From Pseudomonadota bacterium (GTDB lineage Bacteria; Pseudomonadota; Gammaproteobacteria; Burkholderiales; Burkholderiaceae_C), in assembly GCA_021848345.1 (NCBI GenBank), contig JAJZUV010000023.1, positions 1-41,232 on the forward strand: a stretch of DNA of 41,232 nt, in the 5' to 3' direction. Shown here piece after piece: positions 36,784 to 41,232 of the stretch; the first letter of the stretch is position 1, and each line of letters starts with the position of its first letter. The notes under the pieces were generated by a model. It was not told the origin of the DNA. It searched no databases and saw only the letters and a program-made list of their open reading frames with translations. Both the position numbers and the translations under genes were made by a program.

Positions 36784-37403
36784 GGGTTGCTGCGGCGCTC
36801 GACGCCGAAGCTGGACTCCGGCCCGTGGCCGGGGATGAACACGGTGTCGTCGCCCATCGGCCACAGCCGGGTGACGATGCTGTCGATCAACTGCTGGTGG
36901 TTGCCGCGCGGGAAATCGGTGCGCCCGATGGAGCCCGCGAACAGCACGTCGCCCACCCAGCAGCGCCGCGCCGGCGCGTGATGGAACACCACGTGCCCCG
37001 GCGTGTGCCCGGGACAGTGGCGGACCTCGAACTCCAGTTCCCCGAGCCGCAGGCGGTCGCCGTCTTCCAGCCAGCGCGCCGGCGTGAAGGCCTGCGCCGG
37101 CGGAAAGCCGAACATCTTCGACTGCTGCGGCAGCATGTCGATCCAGAACTGGTCGTCGCGATGCGGCCCCACGATGGGCACGTCCAGCAACTGCGCCAGT
37201 TCACCCGCGCCGCCGGCGTGATCGATGTGCGCATGGGTCAGCCAGATCGCCCCCACCCGAAGCTGTCGGCGCTCGGCCTCCTGCACCAGGCGTTCGATCT
37301 CTCCCCCCGGATCCGTGAACACCGCCTCGCCGGTGGCGTCGTCCCAGAGCAGGCAGCAGTTCTGCGCGAAGGGCGTGACGGGGAGGATCTGGTAGCGGAG
37401 CAT
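36765..37403 (-). CDS. glyoxalase II-like metallo-beta-lactamase-fold hydrolase (YcbL type)
   Basis: This 212-residue protein has the zinc-hydrolase core: THAHIDHAGG (residues 57-66; the HxHxDH motif), a His in CPGHTPGH, the GDVLFAGSIGRTDF segment with the bridging Asp, and the last His in IPGHG. It is the YcbL-type of glyoxalase II, which hydrolyses S-lactoylglutathione-like thioesters, although some members act on other substrates. The start MLRYQILPVTPFAQNC fits the family. Three direct repeats lie just upstream, starting 17 bp before the ATG. Confidence 0.9.
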   Translation of the reverse strand: MLRYQILPVTPFAQNCCLLWDDATGEAVFTDPGGEIERLVQEAERRQLRVGAIWLTHAHIDHAGGAGELAQLLDVPIVGPHRDDQFWIDMLPQQSKMFGFPPAQAFTPARWLEDGDRLRLGELEFEVRHCPGHTPGHVVFHHAPARRCWVGDVLFAGSIGRTDFPRGNHQQLIDSIVTRLWPMGDDTVFIPGHGPESSFGVERRSNPYVGGT

Positions 37404-37419
37404 GAGGCGGAGGAACGGC

Positions 37420-37501
37420 AGAACAAAGTGTGAAAACCGAGAACAAAGTGTGAAAACACTCCCGGGGCGCGTGGCGCGAGCGGAGAACAGAGTGTGAAAA
37501 C
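37420..37501. repeat. three 18-bp direct repeats upstream of the MBL gene
   Basis: AGAACAAAGTGTGAAAAC occurs exactly at 37420-37437 and 37440-37457, and with one change (CAG for CAA) at 37484-37501. Starts are 20 and 44 bp apart, so the sites face the same side of the helix roughly every two turns. They could be regulator sites for the MBL gene. They could also be transposase-binding sites at one end of a Tn7-like element, since they mark the border with the accessory region and face inward. No TGT terminus was found outside them. Confidence 0.75.
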
Positions 37502-38022
37502 GCGTTGTTCAGCGGGGGGATTTTGCCAGTCGGGCAAGACAGGCGCCCGGTCGGCAAGGCGCTCCCCGGGTCCACCCACGGTGCTCAAGAGGTGACACGG
37601 CAGCCCGTACGTCAGCCGTGGCAGTGGCGGCGCGCCCGTTTGCGCATGCGATACGCGTTGGAGATCGCTGATGCTGGGGGGCCGGGACCCGCCTGGCTAC
37701 TCCTGCGTCGAGCTGCTGTCTTCTTGAAACGCTGACCGTCCGCTCCTCGGCCTGGGAGCGGTCGCTCGGCAGGGACCCACCTAAGGCCGGCATGGGAAAG
37801 CTATCGGTCACCCGTCGCAATCCGCTCAAAAGCGTGGGATTGCCGCGCTCGTGAAGTAGCGCTGGGTCAGAAGCAGCGCCAGTTAGCGTGAATCGATCCA
37901 ATGACAAGACAGTGCAAAAGAGTCCATCGACTCGCTTTGATGCGCACTGTCAGAAAGGAAAGTCCGGAGCATGACCCCACAGGCTTAGTGTATGGCGCAG
38001 CTTAAAGCGGAGTGAGCGATGG
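37502..38022. other. gene-poor stretch with a nested stem-loop
   Basis: No supported gene is present in these 521 bp. The minus-strand frame at 37509-37907 has no ribosome site and no family resemblance. The most structured part is at 37908-37951: outer arms GACAGTGC / GCACTGTC, then AAA with TTT, then an inner stem GAGTC / GACTC around a CATC loop. It could be a cruciform recombination site or a small structured RNA. The stretch looks like decayed or spacer DNA of the accessory segment. Confidence 0.4.
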
Positions 38023-38805
38023 TCACGGCCATGAGGCCAATGTTTTTACCAGAACGCCTTTCAATGCCTCGGCAATAAGTTCCATGAACTCAACATATGA
38101 GCTTACGGCGTCGACCGCAAGGCCCGACGCGCCTCCTAGTGAATGCACGGTCTCGTTGCGGCGGTCATAGAACTCGTCCCATTTTGATGCAAGCATTTGC
38201 GAACATTGCGCCTTTGTAGAAACGCCGAAATAGCTCTTTAATCGGACGTTTTCGCCGAGTTGACCTGGAAGATCCTTGACCGCGAATCTTCTGAAAATCT
38301 CGACGACAATCGCTGGCCGAAAATTGTTCGAATGGTGCGCGAAAGTTTGGCTGTCAAGCCTACTTGCGTCGTCGTCAACAACGAAGGATTTTAGCGACCC
38401 AAGCAGTGCACCGACCTTGCCGATCCGGGCTGGATCCGGAGCGCTGCTCACCAAAATCGATTTCATGAACTTCAGCCGATCGCGAGAGACAACCCAGTAG
38501 GAATCCCTGATCATGTTCTTATTGCCGGCGGGCATTGCCGGGTATTTATCCATGAGATAGTTTCCACATTGGATCGCTTCTTCTCTCACAAACTCCTCGA
38601 ACGCTGATGCCAAGAAGATCAATGCCATTGAGTTGGCGGTGTTGCTGGTACTTACGCTGACTTGGCTAAGATCGATCCCCGCTCTTGGTGTTGTCAGAGC
38701 GGTGGGCGTTCGGCCCGCGGCCTCGACAAGCGCCATAATTTCACGAATCTGTTTGGTGCGATCCCTAAACTCCACCAAAGCAAAATCGAGGTCAGCGGCA
38801 GCCAT
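38023..38805 (-). CDS. HEPN-domain protein, probable RNase (MAE_28990/RiboL-PSP type)
   Basis: This 260-residue protein has the HEPN signature R-x4-H as RNETVH (Arg216-His221) after the helix FYDRRNETVH. The N-terminal part contains SMALIFLASAFEEFVREEAI, the usual first long helix of this HEPN branch. HEPN proteins of this kind are metal-independent RNases in toxin-antitoxin, abortive-infection and restriction systems. The ATG overlaps the TAA of the DUF262 gene as TAATG, so both are made from one message. The sequence is AT-richer than the core genome. Probable function is RNA cutting after phage sensing; not shown by sequence alone. Confidence 0.8.
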   Translation of the reverse strand: MAAADLDFALVEFRDRTKQIREIMALVEAAGRTPTALTTPRAGIDLSQVSVSTSNTANSMALIFLASAFEEFVREEAIQCGNYLMDKYPAMPAGNKNMIRDSYWVVSRDRLKFMKSILVSSAPDPARIGKVGALLGSLKSFVVDDDASRLDSQTFAHHSNNFRPAIVVEIFRRFAVKDLPGQLGENVRLKSYFGVSTKAQCSQMLASKWDEFYDRRNETVHSLGGASGLAVDAVSSYVEFMELIAEALKGVLVKTLASWP

Positions 38806-40031
38806 TAGACGAACTGCGCGAACAGGCCGCGGAAGATGCCGATCCGGTTTCGGATGTCTGCTGCGGTATTTGCCGATCCCGTTAGCTCACCGCTCTCCCG
38901 ACGCGCCTCCACTAGGCTGGCGTAGGCGGTCTGAATGTCAATTTTGCGCGCCTGCAGCCTTTCACGTTTGTCCCACAATTCGTCGAGTGCGACCATCACG
39001 CCGTCGTAGATTCCCGCAACCGGACGGTAGGATGCATTCTCGCCGGGATGGGCCATTGAAAAGGGCTGGCCATCGAAGAGTTGATCCGCGAGACTAAGGC
39101 GCGAGCGGAATCGCGTCTTCATCTCTTCAGCCATTGTAGGAGTGCAATCTGCGTTTTGCTCCATGCACCGATCGAGGATGGCCCTCATCGAACCTTGGAT
39201 TTGCGAATCGTTGTTGAGCGCAAAGAATCTGAGTACTAGCTGGCAGTCTCCCATAGTCTTGTATAGGGTGTTTTTTTGGCGCTCTGGCTCCTCGTAATAC
39301 TCACTCGGGTCAGAGCTCGTGTAAGGCGGGATATCCCAAATTCGAGTGAATATTGGATCGCGAGAAAGTTCGACGATAAGATCGTTGAAATGCCCACCAT
39401 AGATCGCGTTTCTAATCTCCTGAGCGCTCAGGCGTTTGCCGCCCGTGTTGAGTCGCTCAAACACGAATCTCCGAAGCTCATAGAATTTCGAGGAGCCCGA
39501 TTTTTTGATTTTACTCTTTGACTCTTGAAGCAGGACGATGGCAGAAATCGAGGCGCGATCGAGGCCACGCTTAACTTTTGGGGGAAGTTGCGCGTATGTT
39601 CGCCCATTCAAAGTCGGAATAATTTGCAAGCCGCGCAAGGTGAAACCGTTACTTAGAAACTCCTTGATCGCATTGAGACGTTGCTGACCATCCATAACCT
39701 CGTACCGAGCCAAATCGTTTTCGTAGAAAAAGACCGGCGGCACTGGGACATTAAGAAGCAGAGATTCGATTAGGAGTGATTTCTGCGTATTTGTCCAACG
39801 CAACCGCCGCTGATACTCCGGGCGCAGGTTGACGTCGTCACCACCGACGATCAGATCACGGATCTGTGGCAAGAGGAAGTTGTTTGTCTGGTAGACAACC
39901 CGGAAAGGCTGGCTGCCGAGTTCTCTATCGACATCGTCGTCGCTCGCGACTGGGAATTCAAGGGAGTGCGATTCGGGCAACTTCTCCGACTCCTCTATCT
40001 CCGCCGCAATATCGCCAGGATCTTCGCTCAT
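38805..40031 (-). CDS. DUF262 (ParB-like/GmrS-type) protein
   Basis: This 408-residue protein has the ParB/Srx-like DUF262 domain of GmrSD-type nucleases. Landmarks are RPEYQRRLRWTNTQKSLLIE near residue 70-90, VPVPPVFFYEN, and the DGQQR nucleotide-contact motif at 114-118, then FERLNTGGKRLSAQEIRNA. In GmrSD the DUF262 part hydrolyses NTP and a DUF1524 HNH nuclease follows, but no HNH motif is present here: the C-terminal 100 residues are helical only. The coupled HEPN protein probably supplies the nuclease. ATG 40031 is used; a TTG at 40043 is possible, and neither has a strong ribosome site. G+C is low for this genome (29 of 60 at 39241-39300). Confidence 0.85.
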   Translation of the reverse strand: MSEDPGDIAAEIEESEKLPESHSLEFPVASDDDVDRELGSQPFRVVYQTNNFLLPQIRDLIVGGDDVNLRPEYQRRLRWTNTQKSLLIESLLLNVPVPPVFFYENDLARYEVMDGQQRLNAIKEFLSNGFTLRGLQIIPTLNGRTYAQLPPKVKRGLDRASISAIVLLQESKSKIKKSGSSKFYELRRFVFERLNTGGKRLSAQEIRNAIYGGHFNDLIVELSRDPIFTRIWDIPPYTSSDPSEYYEEPERQKNTLYKTMGDCQLVLRFFALNNDSQIQGSMRAILDRCMEQNADCTPTMAEEMKTRFRSRLSLADQLFDGQPFSMAHPGENASYRPVAGIYDGVMVALDELWDKRERLQARKIDIQTAYASLVEARRESGELTGSANTAADIRNRIGIFRGLFAQFV

Positions 40032-40366
40032 TATCGGGTCCAATGATGTCTTTCAGCGCCCATCTTACTGCCTTCAAGCAGGAAAGGAAGCGTCAACTGC
40101 CCACAGCGGTGGATCGGTTATGAATGACAGGCAGAAGTCATCGCAGAGCGCGCCAAAGGCAACTGCCGTCACGTGGCCAGGGGCTGCTGACCTAGCCTGA
40201 GCGCCCGGCGGCACCGGCGATGCCCAGCGCGCGCGAGGTCCGTTGATCCGACAGGACGACCCTTTCGTCACGAAAGATCGCCTCTTAACTTCTCGTGCTG
40301 GAGTCGGGATGCCACGCGCGTGGCTAATGGCTTGAGGTGGAGCGCCGACACCCCCGGCCATTCACG
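40032..40366. promoter_or_regulatory. intergenic region with palindrome upstream of the DUF262-HEPN pair
   Basis: No gene is seen in this 335-bp gap. A perfect palindrome, CTTTCGT-C-ACGAAAG, lies at 40262-40276, 231 bp before the DUF262 start, and may be an operator. No convincing -10/-35 pair was found. Confidence 0.35.
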
Positions 40367-40576
40367 CTAGCCCAGGAAGCCGGCGGAGATGGAGTGCACG
40401 TACCGAATCGCGTCCTCGGCCCGGCCTTCGCTTACGAGTTGAGCCAACGTCTTGCCAGAGAAGGCCGGGATGGGTGCGGTCCGGATGAACTCCTCGGCGA
40501 TCCGCGGGTCCGGCTGGACCTGCAGTACAGCGGCGATCACGCGCTCGAGGTCCTGCTGATGCTGGTTTGGGGACAT
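40367..40576 (-). CDS. small DUF2384-like protein (antitoxin C-terminal domain type)
   Basis: The 69-residue frame starts at an ATG 7 bases after AGGAG. Its second half (DPRIAEEFIRTAPIPAFSG, then KTLAQLVSEGRAEDAIRYV) resembles the Xre/MbcA/ParS C-terminal domain, in which a W/F-I-R-T-P loop is followed by a G-x-T-P/L-x-x-L helix. No toxin gene lies beside it. It could also be a small accessory protein of the element. The homology is short, so this is tentative. Confidence 0.45.
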   Translation of the reverse strand: MSPNQHQQDLERVIAAVLQVQPDPRIAEEFIRTAPIPAFSGKTLAQLVSEGRAEDAIRYVHSISAGFLG

Positions 40577-40718
40577 GGCAGTCTCCTGCAAGTTCGGAGC
40601 GAGTCGGGTGGCCCCACCATGCCTTGAGGGAGCCACGCGTCGCTTTTGCAGAGCCCGAACCGCGCCATCGCAGCTACCTGCTTGCGCACGCCCTGCCATG
40701 CGGGAGGGTTTCATGGGG

Positions 40719-41232
40719 CTACCGTCTTTCTTCTGGGTCCAGGAGATGACCGCCAGGAAAGAGATCCTGCTGCCTGGGTCGGCGCTCAGGGATCTTCGAC
40801 AACAGTCGCACCAGGTCCTCCTTTGCATTGCGTTCAAGCCAGGCGACTGCTGCCTTGCAGCCGCGGTGGACTGCGGTGCGCGAGCACCCAGGCTTTCGCG
40901 CTACGTACTCCCTGACGGCCTCGAGCGCCTCCTCTCGCCGCTGCACGGCCCATGCTCTGCCGAAGAACTCGCCGCCGTGACATCCCTCCAGCTCCAGCTG
41001 TCTGCGCAACGTGAACACCGAGATACCGAGGGCACCGGCTGCCCGCTTGAGCGATCCGGAGCGCACGATCAGGTCCATGACGTTCGGCGGCAGCGCGACA
41101 CGTGTGGGCGACCAGAGGCATCCTTGGCCCCTTTCGTCCCAGACGACCGGGCACATGGCCGGCGTCACGAAGCTGGCGGTCAACGCCTCCGGCGACTCCT
41201 CGGTGTGCGTAGCGCACCACAGCATCAGCCAC
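40719..41232 (-). CDS. TnsD/TniQ-like protein, C-terminal part (cut by the window edge)
   Basis: The frame is open to the right edge, so the N-terminus is missing. At least 170 residues are visible. A helix-turn-helix (SLKRAAGALGISVFTLRRQLE) is followed by a segment of the form PGxSRTxxxxxxKAAVxWLERNxxEDL, which resembles the end of TnsD proteins (PG-S-R-L-x5-Y-x-WL-x-R/H-D-x-W). TnsD chooses the target site of Tn7-like transposons. The zinc-finger part would lie outside the window. The gene is transcribed toward the DUF262-HEPN pair and the 37420 repeats. The family match is by motif only. Confidence 0.45.
   Translation of the reverse strand, partial: WLMLWCATHTEESPEALTASFVTPAMCPVVWDERGQGCLWSPTRVALPPNVMDLIVRSGSLKRAAGALGISVFTLRRQLELEGCHGGEFFGRAWAVQRREEALEAVREYVARKPGCSRTAVHRGCKAAVAWLERNAKEDLVRLLSKIPERRPRQQDLFPGGHLLDPEERR

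Noticed and set aside
37420..37501. The three direct repeats as a short CRISPR array
   Set aside because: Spacings between repeats are 2 and 26 bp, repeats are not palindromic and no cas gene is near.
37509..37907. 132-residue minus-strand frame beginning MSLDRFTLTG
   Set aside because: No ribosome site, no recognisable domain, and the later part is shadow-like. Treated as non-coding.
37955..37975. GGAAAGTCCGG, similar to the conserved core of RNase P RNA
   Set aside because: Only this short word matches; the rest of the RNase P RNA fold (P4 partner, ACAGNRA region) is missing nearby.
38023..40031. Calling the pair a GmrSD type IV restriction system
   Set aside because: The DUF1524 HNH nuclease part that defines GmrD is absent; a HEPN protein takes its place.

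Overview
The window is high-GC chromosomal DNA (for example 50 of 60 bases are G or C at 9361-9420). It reads like a betaproteobacterium, most likely of the order Burkholderiales. The clues are a fused indolepyruvate ferredoxin oxidoreductase, hemE beside priA, kdsD-kdsC-lptC for Kdo/LPS, TrxC, a stand-alone SWIB protein and a DUF3149 peptide. I cannot name the genus from sequence alone. No rRNA, tRNA or CRISPR array was recognised.

Layout. 1-4197: the end of a MliC-type lysozyme inhibitor and the 1206-residue IorAB-type enzyme. 4269-9960: priA and hemE on the minus strand, separated by a 352-bp AT-richer gap with three TTATNCACA DnaA boxes, then a zinc/manganese-type ABC transporter (ATPase plus permease). 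9961-14844: malate synthase with a clean terminator, an EamA exporter, and a LysR regulator divergent from an aldo/keto reductase. 14882-18833: an AT-richer Fic-wHTH gene with its own promoter and inverted repeat, then tandem glucarate dehydratase genes in gudX-gudD order. 19094-20271: two overlapping genes for unrecognised exported proteins. 20295-24390: a PNPOx-like flavoprotein, a cupin, lipA, lipB, a TlpA-like thioredoxin and a SWIB protein. 24615-27555: two divergent fold-type I PLP proteins, an aminotransferase-like protein and a MocR regulator; both lack the lysine that should bind PLP.

27658-37403: DUF3149 peptide, a small unknown, a monohaem cytochrome fused to an outer-membrane beta-barrel (Cyc2-like) behind an FNR-type promoter, trxC, an AhpD-like protein, the kdsD-kdsC-lptC-SDR operon, ampG, pyrE, an array of GTCGCC palindromes, and a glyoxalase II-like hydrolase.

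37404-41232 is a different kind of DNA: AT-richer and accessory. It holds three 18-bp direct repeats, a gene-poor stretch with a nested stem-loop, a translationally coupled DUF262-HEPN pair (a probable anti-phage module), a small DUF2384-like gene, and the C-terminal part of a TnsD/TniQ-like protein running off the right edge. The order repeats, cargo, tnsD-like gene transcribed toward the repeats matches a Tn7-like transposon, with the repeats as candidate transposase sites. This is the most likely place for a little-described system. The lysine-less PLP pair and the Cyc2-like porin-cytochrome are the best leads in the core region.
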